A DNA stretch of 40,067 nt, from assembly GCA_022450595.1 (NCBI GenBank), contig JAKUPT010000026.1, forward strand, positions 1-40,067. The letters are read 5' to 3'. Position numbers and translations under genes: made by a program. A model generated the notes under the pieces. It did no database searches. It was not told the DNA's origin and saw nothing but the letters and a program-made list of their open reading frames with translations. Of the stretch, positions 8,141 through 17,400 are shown piece after piece. Origin of the DNA: Bdellovibrionales bacterium. Lineage in GTDB: Bacteria; Bdellovibrionota; Bdellovibrionia; Bdellovibrionales; UBA1609. How positions within the stretch are numbered: position 1 is the stretch's first letter; the number at the start of each line of letters is the position of its first letter.

Positions 8141-8665
8141 TTGATAAAGCAGGGGGTTTTTATCAAATATTTTATCTTTATTTTTATAGCTATAATTTTA
8201 TCATCTTGTACAACCACAGGGCCGAGTAAAAAGACCACCTCAGGGACTCGAATTGACTTACAAAAAGTGCAAGAAGAGTTGGGGATTCAGTACTATGGTA
8301 AACAGTACGGCATTGCAGAGATTCCCTTTAACACCTGCAACATTAGCTCATACCCCACTGGCTCTAGATGTGAAATGAAAACCTTTATCTATGTGCGCTT
8401 TAGAGTCCGCTGTAGAAACTCTATGGACACAGTAGATCAGGTCAGAGCCTCGGACATTAGAAACCTCGCGAACTCAAAAATCAGGTGGAGATTAGGGCCC
8501 TATGAGGGCACCTCTTACTTGAACTCCAAGGGTGTTACAGAAGTCAGAATGATCTCAACGGGCACTCTCAGAGCTAGTCGGTTTGTTATATTCTCTGGAA
8601 ACAACTACTTAGGCATTCGAGTCAACGAGCTCAAGCAAATCGTTGTTCCAAGTGACTGGTGCTAA
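8141..8665 (+). CDS. Putative lipoprotein of unknown function
   Basis: The product has 174 residues. Its N-terminus is hydrophobic (I-F-I-F-I-A-I-I-L) and ends in the lipobox Leu-Ser-Ser-Cys at about residue 23, so export and lipid attachment are likely. The mature part has a Thr/Ser/Lys-rich linker and then a region with six further Cys and Arg-rich strands (Y-V-R-F-R-V-R-C-R), ending in Trp-Cys. The only ordinary start upstream of the signal is TTG at 8141, which has no clear ribosome site. The AGGGGG at 8151-8155 is badly placed for it, so the true start is uncertain. I do not recognise a family. It is convergent with the minus-strand gene ending at 8674. Confidence 0.72.
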   Translation: MIKQGVFIKYFIFIFIAIILSSCTTTGPSKKTTSGTRIDLQKVQEELGIQYYGKQYGIAEIPFNTCNISSYPTGSRCEMKTFIYVRFRVRCRNSMDTVDQVRASDIRNLANSKIRWRLGPYEGTSYLNSKGVTEVRMISTGTLRASRFVIFSGNNYLGIRVNELKQIVVPSDWC

Positions 8666-8673
8666 AGCAGATA

Positions 8674-9846
8674 TTATAAGCCTTTTAAAAACTCACGTGC
8701 TTCTTTTCGGTCAAAATAAGATAACTCATATTCTATTACACTTAATAGTTTGTCCTTATCTTGTTTAGAGACCTTGGTGGCTAAGATTTTAAAGGCTTCA
8801 AGGCTGTCAAAACTATCTATCAGTCTGATTGTTTGATGAACGAAATCTGCAGAAAGTGGAGTATTTAGTAGTGGGGAAAGCATTCGAACTATATCAAGTT
8901 TTTCGTTAAACGAAACATCATTCATTACATAATAAAAAAGTTCTGTTGGTAGTGGTCTCACAATTAAGGGGCTTAGTAGGTCTAGTGTATCTAACTTTTC
9001 ACTAAAACTTACACTGTTTAAAACTAGTTGAATGTCATTGCTATAAAATATGTCATTTGGATCATTATTTTTGACGTACTCTTTTATCAATTTAATTTTA
9101 TTTCCACCCATAGTATTTTCTAGCTTTAATAAAAACTCTGATTTTATCATAGGGAGACTAGATTTATTAACTCGATCTCCATTTTTATCTAAAACAAGTA
9201 TGCTTGAGTTATTAGGTAATGAAACTTTTGTATTTAATAAACAGATTCCAGCCATTCTAAACACTGAGCCTATTCTCATTTGTTTGCAGTATTCATTGCC
9301 TCGTTTTTTATGAATACTTGCTATTGCTCCATCTTCGACGAGCTCAAATCGGTTAATGTAATTATTTAAATAGTCTGAATTTTTAGGATCTGCTGCGAAG
9401 TCGAGTTCAACTACAATAGAGTTGTTATCCTTTGATGATAGTAATTTAATATCGGCTTTATCACTAGGTATTTGTAGTATCTGCGACCTGGTGTCGATAT
9501 CGTTAAAAACTTTTTTCTGTTTGGTAATTTGAGTTTCTGGATAAGAAGATTCGTTTTCATTTGACTCAATAAAGTTAGGAACACTTGTGTCGTTATTTTT
9601 AAAGTATTCATTCATGTCAGTACCAATAACTTCACGAAATATTTCTGAAAATTCATTGTCGGACATATCATTACAGTTAGCAGCTTTTTTAATAATATTA
9701 ATTTTATGGGTACTGTTTAAACCAACGGTATCGTGAACAGTAAGTAGAAACTTTTTCATCAAGCTCTTATCACAGGCATAACTTGTTGTTGAAAATAACA
9801 CACTTGATAAAAAAATTACCAATATATTTGAGTTAAGTAATTTCAT
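8674..9846 (-). CDS. Secreted protein with C-terminal helical repeats (DUF4476-like)
   Basis: The product has 390 residues, with a signal peptide at about 1-24 (ending Thr-Ser-Tyr-Ala before Cys). The middle is acidic and Asn/Ser-rich. The last about 120 residues hold at least two helical repeats of about 35 residues: V-S-F-S-E-K-L-D-T-L-D-L-L-S-P-L and V-S-F-N-E-K-L-D-I-V-R-M-L-S-P-L, each followed by P-L-x-T/A-E/D. A third weaker copy follows (S-F-D-S-L-E-A-F-K-I-L). The F-x-x-K-L-x-x-L-x-x-L-x-P pattern resembles DUF4476 repeats, but that match is from memory. The ribosome site GGAGG lies seven bases before the ATG. No enzyme motif is visible, and a binding or scaffold role outside the cytoplasm is a guess. 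Confidence 0.8.
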   Translation of the reverse strand: MKLLNSNILVIFLSSVLFSTTSYACDKSLMKKFLLTVHDTVGLNSTHKINIIKKAANCNDMSDNEFSEIFREVIGTDMNEYFKNNDTSVPNFIESNENESSYPETQITKQKKVFNDIDTRSQILQIPSDKADIKLLSSKDNNSIVVELDFAADPKNSDYLNNYINRFELVEDGAIASIHKKRGNEYCKQMRIGSVFRMAGICLLNTKVSLPNNSSILVLDKNGDRVNKSSLPMIKSEFLLKLENTMGGNKIKLIKEYVKNNDPNDIFYSNDIQLVLNSVSFSEKLDTLDLLSPLIVRPLPTELFYYVMNDVSFNEKLDIVRMLSPLLNTPLSADFVHQTIRLIDSFDSLEAFKILATKVSKQDKDKLLSVIEYELSYFDRKEAREFLKGL

Positions 9847-10006
9847 GAAAGGTCCTCCATAATAATCAATATGACAAAAAATGTCTATTTGTATCGATTC
9901 TATTCTTTATTGAAATACAATCAGATAAATATTGCTAATTTTATACCAATTTTTTTAGATTAAATTATAGGTTATTGATAGATCTACGAAATTATTAAGA
10001 GTTTTG
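9847..10006. other. AT-rich spacer with no supported gene
   Basis: This is the divergent spacer between the minus-strand secreted protein and the small plus-strand ORF at 10007. It is very AT-rich, with poly-T and poly-A runs that may hold promoters. I cannot pick out a convincing -35/-10 pair. Confidence 0.4.
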
Positions 10007-10165
10007 ATGACGACTCCAAAGATCAAATTGAAAACTTATAAACACAATTATATTAATAGTTCTATTATCTGGTTCCAATTTGTTTTGATGGTAGGGGTAT
10101 TTGTTTTATTTGTCGTTTTATGTGTAAATGGGTTAGTAATTTCGAAAAGACTTACTGATTGTTAA
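10007..10165 (+). CDS. Candidate 52-residue single-pass membrane protein
   Basis: An uninterrupted frame runs from ATG 10007 to TAA 10163-10165, with a weak ribosome site AAGAG five bases upstream. The product has a basic N-terminus (T-P-K-I-K-L-K-T-Y-K-H) and a long hydrophobic stretch (residues about 20-45: I-I-W-F-Q-F-V-L-M-V-G-V-F-V-L-F-V-V-L-C). It ends in a short basic tail, S-K-R-L-T-D-C. Positive residues on one side of a clear membrane helix are unusual for a chance ORF in AT-rich DNA. It is still short and has no recognised family, so this is a candidate only. Confidence 0.35.
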   Translation: MTTPKIKLKTYKHNYINSSIIWFQFVLMVGVFVLFVVLCVNGLVISKRLTDC

Positions 10166-10184
10166 AAGCTAGCATTAAGATTGA

Positions 10185-10964
10185 TTACTTAATGCCTTGA
10201 TGAGTTGCAGATTGGTTTTTAGGCTTGTTTACTTTTTTGCTCATAAATGGATTTGTGTTGTCAAATAAGCCAACTGAGGACCTGGTTTTGTCATCTACAA
10301 TTTGAATTCCGGGCAGGGTTAAATCCTGTGTATAACAGCTGTTAGTCCCGGGCTGATCATCGTAAACACTGATGTGTTCGCAGGTGTATTTTCGGCCTCC
10401 AACAGAGCCTATTGTTTTAGTGTCTAAAGAAAATAGTCCATTTTCATCTTTATGTTTTGCCATTAACTTTTTAAGTTTATTTAGCTCTTGTTGATTTAGT
10501 CTTAAAGCACCAATGACAACAGGCTTTTCTTTTTGCTCGTTTGTATTTTTTAAAGATTCACAGTATTTATCTTTTATAAGGCAAAGGCCACTTTTTGTAA
10601 CCCCAACTATAAATTCAGAGGTTTTAGCCAAGGCGCCTTTTTCTTCAGGTAATTTATAAAGTATCATTTCACAATAATTTTTTTCAGAAAAGCAGCTTAC
10701 TTTTAAGTCTTTGCCCTGATAAGAAGCAAGGTCGTGCAAACCAAAGTATTTATAGTCCGGATAGTCATTGCCGGTTTTTTCTTCAAAGTTTTTTATAGTA
10801 TTTTTATTAATATTCATTTTTGTTAAGTCTTGCTCTAAAGCCCAATTCATCAGTTCCACTTGATGATCGGTAAGGGTGAAGTTGAATTTATTTATTTCCG
10901 CTTGAAGAAAGATAGGAAATATAAACACTATGTTAGTAATGAGTATTAATTTTGTTAATTTCAT
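10185..10964 (-). CDS. Secreted protein of unknown function
   Basis: The product has 259 residues from the chosen Met (a start at 10982 would add six residues). M-K-L-T-K-L-I-L-I...F-L-Q-A gives a standard signal peptide from the downstream Met, which is why I prefer it. Neither start has a clear ribosome site. The mature part has paired Cys (about six), a Gly-Gly-Arg-Lys-Tyr-Thr-Cys-Glu segment and S-C-Y-T-Q-D. It ends in a disordered Lys/Asn/Gln-rich tail. No catalytic motif or known family is recognised. It reads in the same direction as the prepilin/VWA gene upstream but is separated from it by about 300 AT-rich bases, so it is probably transcribed separately. Confidence 0.75.
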   Translation of the reverse strand: MKLTKLILITNIVFIFPIFLQAEINKFNFTLTDHQVELMNWALEQDLTKMNINKNTIKNFEEKTGNDYPDYKYFGLHDLASYQGKDLKVSCFSEKNYCEMILYKLPEEKGALAKTSEFIVGVTKSGLCLIKDKYCESLKNTNEQKEKPVVIGALRLNQQELNKLKKLMAKHKDENGLFSLDTKTIGSVGGRKYTCEHISVYDDQPGTNSCYTQDLTLPGIQIVDDKTRSSVGLFDNTNPFMSKKVNKPKNQSATHQGIK

Positions 10965-10982
10965 ATCATAAAGAATATGCAT

Positions 10983-11272
10983 TTTTTAGACCATATTTTT
11001 TTAATCAAATAACATTTAAATCTTACATATTACTAACTCAATTTGAGACAATGTATGCTCTAAAGCAATGTATGAGAGTTGATAAAAACTTTTAATTTAT
11101 TGAATCTATCTTGTTTTGATAAATTTATAGTCATGTAATTATTAAATGTACAAACTTATTATTCGACAATGGTCAGTTCTAACCTGTGAAAATAAAACCC
11201 TTAATTTAATATAGTGTTTCAAATTGATATTCATATAAAAAATAATTATCCTTATTTTTTAAATGGATACAA
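10983..11272. other. AT-rich spacer with no supported gene
   Basis: About 290 bases of AT-rich DNA lie between two minus-strand genes. I find no ORF with coding character, no clear stem-loop with a T-run, and no RNA gene. Confidence 0.4.
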
Positions 11273-13588
11273 TTAAAGGTTCTCATTGGACTGATTGCTA
11301 GTCAACCAAGCTGGTTTTATTGCATTTAATTTTGGTGGTATTTTTCCAATACGAACATCTACAGGGTTTGTGTTTTTGGCAACAAAACTATCAGTAAAAG
11401 TAATAACTAAGCCATTAACGATATAGTCTTCTGGAGTTGAAAGTGTATATGTTTCGCCGGTCTTATTAATGCCTGTAATACGAATAAGCTGTTCTCCAGG
11501 TGACAAAACTAATGTTTTAAAACTTTCATTTGCTACTTTTTGAGCAAATGCACCCACATTATTTAAAGCACTAGAATAGTCTGCAGAACATATGGAGCTA
11601 ACGCCTCCTGGAATATACAAATCATTTGCTAAGTTTAAATATTCAGTTCCAAATGATTGTGCACCTTGAAGTGCACATCCAACTTGTTCATTAAGTTCTT
11701 TATCATTGATGATTAGTGATAAAGAGTAACCATCAGCACCAAACATAGAGTCAGCCTTCATTTTAATAACATCTTTCAATGAGGTGGTTTCAGGTGAAAA
11801 GCCCATGTCCTCTTGGTAACTTGAATATTCATAAGGAAGCTCATCGCATCGTGTGGCTTCTTTGTATCCATACCTACGGTATTCTGTAGTATTGAATTCT
11901 CTGTCTGGATGTTTAGCTTCCATGTATTCTATAAGATTAGAATAGGTGTTTCCACCAGAAGTGGTGAAACTGTTAAACATAAGGTTTTTACCTAGTGTAT
12001 CTTTATTATAATCATTGTATTCTGTGCTGTAACTGTTGTATTCATAACAACTAGTTTTACAACTTGTAATGACCTCTTCTTCTGTTGAGCAACTTGTTTT
12101 TTCTCTTACTCTTGTAATGTCATCAGCATTACAAATACCCTCACCAAATGGAATTTCAGAGCACGACTTATCATGTACATCTCTATAAGTGTATTCAGTG
12201 CTTGTTTCAACAAGTTCTGTGCCATCAGCAATGTATCTGTTTTCACAGGTTGCCCATATTTTTCTTCTTGAAACCTTTTGCAGGGCATCGACCGCCCATA
12301 CTCTATATTTTACACGATCACATTCAGCTGTATTAGACTGATCACATTGATTATAGGAATAGTAAGTTCCATATTTTGCATCACAATCACGCTTTTTTAC
12401 AAGTTTTGAATAGCAACTGTTTGCAGTTTCACTTTCGTCATTTTCATCAGTGACAACCAAAAATAAAACATTGTCACCTGCACTTAAAAATTGATTATTC
12501 CCTTTATCAAATAGAGTTCTAGATAAGGTACAAAGCCCTCTTTCTTTAGAATCTCCATGAATGCCAATTTCATCTGATATAACAGAGGTGATTTTATCTT
12601 CAAATTGATTAAACTCATCTTCGGACATATCTGAATCAATGGTCATAACTCCACCGATCGGGTCTCTTAAGCTTGGGGTAATTGTTTTTTCAACGTCGTA
12701 CTGAAAACCACCATAGTAGCCAGGGTCACTGGTAGTTTCGCGGTAGATACCGTTTTCGTCTGTATAACGGTAAAATCTATTATAGTCAGCAATATGATTG
12801 TCTCCATCGTTATGGAATTGTGTTGTTGAGTAGACGTAAAAGCTAACTTTAATTCCAAGCGCTCGTATGCGACTTAATAATGGGCGTATGCCTTGACTTA
12901 AATATTCTTGTGCGGATTTCATACTAGAAGAATTGTCCACAATCATTACAACCTTAAGCTCTTGAGCATCAAGGTTTATCTCTTTATCAGCATTCGATAG
13001 TGTCGGTGTCAGGACTTCTGTTCGACATCCTAAAGCACATTCATCAATTTTTAAAGCTTTTAAAAGCTGAAAATTTATATGATTAATAGTGTTGTTTGAT
13101 TGCTGATTATTAAAGTAATAAAAGTTTCCACTTATTTTTGCTAGAGGGGATTTACAGTTTTTATTACATAAAAAATCAACTTTTAACTTAACTGTTAAAT
13201 AACATTCTTCACCATCGCGACTTTTACTACATTGTTTACCATTACTTTTAAAACCAGAGTCGCCATCATCTTTAAAGTAAACACTATTATTACTATTTCT
13301 AACTATATTAATATATCCAGATTTATTTTTGCATCCATCTTCGCTATCTAAACAGTTAAATACACTATTGCTATTGTCATTTTGTGTGTGCTTCCAAGCC
13401 TCTGGATTATTTAAGATAGAGTATAAGCTATTTTTAATTAATTCACTGGAGTGCATTCTTCTTGTATGATTTTGCTGTTTATTAATATTATTAACTCCAA
13501 ACATAACACTTAAAAAGACCGCTCCGAGAAGTGCAGCACTTACCAAAGCTTCAGTTAAGCTAAATCCTTTATTATTGAGTAAAATCAT
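11273..13588 (-). CDS. Large prepilin-type protein with a von Willebrand A domain (modular minor pilin/adhesin)
   Basis: The product has 771 residues. The N-terminus is a class III prepilin leader: N-N-K-Gly8, then mature F-S-L-T-E with Glu at +5, and a hydrophobic helix A-L-V-S-A-A-L-L-G-A-V-F-L. PilD-type peptidase should cut after Gly8. A pilin-like Cys-bearing region (to about 200) is followed by a VWA domain opening V-V-M-I-V-D-N-S-S-S with the metal site Asp218-x-Ser220-x-Ser222. A later strand (V-L-F-L-V-V-T-D-E-N-D) is followed by a long Cys- and Tyr-rich insert. The layout matches modular minor pilins in which an adhesive domain is grafted on a pilin stem. A tip adhesin for a type IV pilus or T2SS-like filament is inferred. 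A ribosome site GGGAG precedes the ATG. Confidence 0.85.
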   Translation of the reverse strand: MILLNNKGFSLTEALVSAALLGAVFLSVMFGVNNINKQQNHTRRMHSSELIKNSLYSILNNPEAWKHTQNDNSNSVFNCLDSEDGCKNKSGYINIVRNSNNSVYFKDDGDSGFKSNGKQCSKSRDGEECYLTVKLKVDFLCNKNCKSPLAKISGNFYYFNNQQSNNTINHINFQLLKALKIDECALGCRTEVLTPTLSNADKEINLDAQELKVVMIVDNSSSMKSAQEYLSQGIRPLLSRIRALGIKVSFYVYSTTQFHNDGDNHIADYNRFYRYTDENGIYRETTSDPGYYGGFQYDVEKTITPSLRDPIGGVMTIDSDMSEDEFNQFEDKITSVISDEIGIHGDSKERGLCTLSRTLFDKGNNQFLSAGDNVLFLVVTDENDESETANSCYSKLVKKRDCDAKYGTYYSYNQCDQSNTAECDRVKYRVWAVDALQKVSRRKIWATCENRYIADGTELVETSTEYTYRDVHDKSCSEIPFGEGICNADDITRVREKTSCSTEEEVITSCKTSCYEYNSYSTEYNDYNKDTLGKNLMFNSFTTSGGNTYSNLIEYMEAKHPDREFNTTEYRRYGYKEATRCDELPYEYSSYQEDMGFSPETTSLKDVIKMKADSMFGADGYSLSLIINDKELNEQVGCALQGAQSFGTEYLNLANDLYIPGGVSSICSADYSSALNNVGAFAQKVANESFKTLVLSPGEQLIRITGINKTGETYTLSTPEDYIVNGLVITFTDSFVAKNTNPVDVRIGKIPPKLNAIKPAWLTSNQSNENL

Positions 13589-14423
13589 AACAAAGATCTC
13601 CCGCGGTCAATTTAATTATTTCTATCTATCTGTCTTTATCGGTAATGTCTCTTTATTAATAAACAACAATAGTATAAAAGATTTAAGAAAAAATCATTTC
13701 ATTGTATCAATTTTGGAAGAATTAAAAATTTCAAAATATATATCAATTTAAGACATCACTTTTGAACACCTCACGTTTTATTTGCATTCTTTATTCAGAT
13801 ATGTATTTTATTATGATTTATTTGATTAAGTGTTTACACATGCGTAGACTACTCTTATAGCTCCTCATGTAAAACTAGCAAAACATTTTCAACTCACAAT
13901 GTTTATGCTGCCTTAAAAGAGGATAGCAGTCTTGTAACTTGGGTATAGTCTCATAATGGTGGGGATAGCTCAAAAGTATTCATTTTGTCAGTGATGAAAC
14001 CTTTTGTGTCATACGTGTGGACGACTCATTGGTTTGTACAGGGAACATGTCTACTTTTAACACTGATTTGCGAGGTCGCCCTTAAAGCATTTAATTAATA
14101 TTTGATATTATCTAATAATGTCATACAGCCATTTCTGTAGAATTTTTTTGTATTTACCTACGTGGTATTATTCAAATTAGTTTCATTAAGATTTGGCCTA
14201 ATAATCTCTTGAGGATTATATTTTAGAAAATAATGCAAAAACGATAATTTATTATTATTAAAACCATACAAAGATAGTTATTTTAAGGCCTTAATCTCTG
14301 AGTTTTAACCCATTTTGAAACCAATTTCTTATAAAATATATAAGTGAATCAGTAAGTTATGTCTAATTTCATCCAGTGGTGATATTTATTTAGGCCTTAG
14401 TTGTTGATGCTGTGGGGGCGTTT
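13589..14423. other. 835-base AT-rich region without an intact gene
   Basis: This divergent spacer separates the prepilin/VWA gene from the giant membrane protein gene. It has no intact coding frame. One short open plus-strand frame (13969-14085) encodes a peptide with F-C-V-I-R-V-D-D-S-L-V-C-T-G-N, which looks like one RCC1-type repeat and may be a gene relic. I found no tRNA, terminator or clear repeat. The unusual length suggests lost genes or long regulatory DNA. Confidence 0.45.
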
Positions 14424-17400
14424 ATGTCTGGTTTCAAACATTGTTTATTATATCTCCTTTCACTTTCTATTTTATTCACAAGTGGACCGGTTCCTTTTTC
14501 TGTGAACAAGGCCCATGCGGAACAAACTTCCTCAGAGGATGCCGAGCTTGTAAGGCAACAAAAACTAGAAGAATTAAGACAAGCCATTTTAACCCCAGAA
14601 AGGGGAGGGGCTGAGCTTGATCCTTTTGACTTGTTAAGACAGCGAGTGATTGATGATAGAAACGAAAAGCTAGATGCCGTTGAATACCAGATGAGTATTG
14701 AGGACTATCTCGACCGTCAAAAACACTTCCAAGATCAAATTAAAACTCTGAATGAACTCGAACAAAAAGTTTTTGAAAAGCTAAGAGGGGTATCAGAGCC
14801 CTCAGACAAATACGCAGAACTCACTCTAGTGCTAGAAGATATCAAGTCTCGAAGAGCCCTCGCTCAATTGGAGTTAGATGACCTAAGACAATATGATCCT
14901 AGGCTTGGTAACAGCTTGCCTGTGGACTACATGGTTGATCGTGAGATTAAAACTAAACACTATTGGGGAAATAAGCTTCGCCTTAGAATTGAAAGTTCTG
15001 GTGAGCCTGTTATGGAGGTGAAGCAGGCAGACTTCAAACATGCTTTTAGTCCTAAATTTAGTAAAGAAAACCCTATTGATGGCTTAAATACATCGGAGCG
15101 TGATTTAACCTTTAGTTTGGTCGATCCCAAGGGCCGTCATTTGAACGAGTTTATGATCCCTGTTGAGGCGGTTTTCTTTTTTGGTCACTATTTAGTTTTT
15201 ATAGAAAAAAACCAATTAAATAAAAGCAGTGGTCAAATTCCAATTCGATTTGTTGATTTAAACTTTTTTAAGCCAAACATTGGAAATGCTCCTTTGGCTG
15301 TTTACACATTTCCGTTAAATATCTCAGAAGCGCCCGGCACGGCTTCAATAGAAAATGGCTATTTAAAAATTGGCCAACAAAAACTAAGCTATCAGCAGTT
15401 TGCTATGCTGTCTCAAACTCAGCAGTTGATATTTAACGTAAACGTTGCACTTGCCGACTCTAAAACTTACGAAAGTGTACAACCCCTTATCGATGAGATC
15501 TTAGAGTTTTTAAGAAAGTCCATGGCAGCAAAAGATAAGCTTTTTAATGATCAGATTGAAAGAGCGGCATCGGTCACACAGTTTACCCAAGAGCAGTCAC
15601 AACTGCTTAGAGAAAAAAACAAAATTAACCTTGATGAGGTAAAACCTCTATTAGAAGAGGCCATGAAAGATGGTAAGCTCACAAGTGAAGAGTTTGAAAC
15701 TATAAAAAAATACTTAGATTCTGAAAAATCAATCATAGACACAAACACAGCCCTCATTCAGGGGCGAAGCCTCACTAATAGAATTAAACTTTTGATGAAC
15801 TTTTTGATTCAGCCAAGGCCTCAAGGCTCACCCAAAGTCTTTGATAGCTTAATTCTGATGGCTTCAGGCAGTAAAGAGGACCGCTCCAGAGTTTTGGACT
15901 TGAGTCGAAACAGCTTTGCTCATTCCACTCTTAAGTATGGAGCGGCTGTGGGTGGTGTATTGCTCGCCTCAAGCTTTTTACCAGAGCCCTATGCGATTAA
16001 TTTTTATAAAATCAATGATCTTATTAGTGCCACTCATCAACATTTTATGGGCTATTTGTCCCATGCAAATTATGGGCAGGCCTATGTTGAAATAGCTAAA
16101 GACTCTTTTGTAACTTCTGTTACAGGCTGGACTTACTTCTTTCAAACCTATTTTGCAGATGGTGTTTGGGCGAAGTTCTTATACGGTTTAGGAAGTGTAC
16201 TACTTGTGCCTTTAAAGGTGTTTTCATCAGTGCACCTCACGGTCAACTCCTACAAGATGTTTAGAAAAACCCTTGAACTTAGGAATTTAAGTGAAGGGGA
16301 GCTTAGCTTTTTACAGGCCTATAAAAATGCGGCCAAACAGGATCAAAAAAGATATTGGCAAGAGCTTGCTGATGCTGAAAAAAAGGTCTCTGGCAGTGAT
16401 GTCAACAATCTCACTGAAGAGGAGTTAAGGCTGCTTCAGGAGCATTTGTATCGACTTAAAACTGGTCGAGAGAGCTTAACTGTATTAGAAAAAGAGATTG
16501 CTCGTGAGCACTTTACAGAAGAAAAGCCCACCTCAAAATTCACTTCTATGATGACTGGCTTTAAGCGCTTATCTATTTTTGGTAAAAAAACATCTAAAAG
16601 CATAGATGCAAAAGCCGCAGAGATGAAGCTTAAAGATGTGGACACATTAAGACAGGCCTTAGCTTCTACCTTTTTAAGCTATTCAGCCCTTAGGTCCACT
16701 TTTAAGTTCAATGCTATTACTTGGAACTATTTATTTATTACAAGATCCTATGTGTTTTCCCCAGTTAAATGGTTGATGTATTTAATATATCCCAACTACT
16801 TTAATGTGACAGTCACTACAAGAGAGGGCCGTCAGCATTTTCCTTCCAGATATAATGGAGGCCTTGAGCTTTGGCCGCAAAAAATTCAAAGACATTTGTC
16901 TAAAGCAACACATAATCGCTACCTGCGTGACTCTAAGATCTCAAATTTATTTATAAGCTCACAAGGCTTAAAAAACCTTACAGCTTTTGAGTCTTATGTG
17001 GCTTCTATGGAAGCGGTTGCAATGGAGATTGCCAAAAAGCAATCCCAAAAAGCTTTGATCGAGAAAATTGCGGATCCAAAAAGGGTTATGGTGCTATTTG
17101 ATTCTTCAAATAATCCAGGAGAAGTTTCAACTGGGATTAAAAACCTTCATGACTCAAAAATTAAAAAGCTTAAAAGATCGGAAAAAATATTTTATAGAGC
17201 CTACTTTACTAGGACTTTTGATGTTGTCATGCAGGGCTTTGTTTCTCAACTGCATGGGATTGATAAAGACATGTCCATGGACCCAGAGAGATTCGCAAAA
17301 GAGTTTAGAAAGGGTCTTAAAAATGGCAGCATTGAACCGGTAGATTTGAATCAAAATAAAGTTTTGGAAATTGAAGCTGAGTTAAAAAGCATTATTGATT

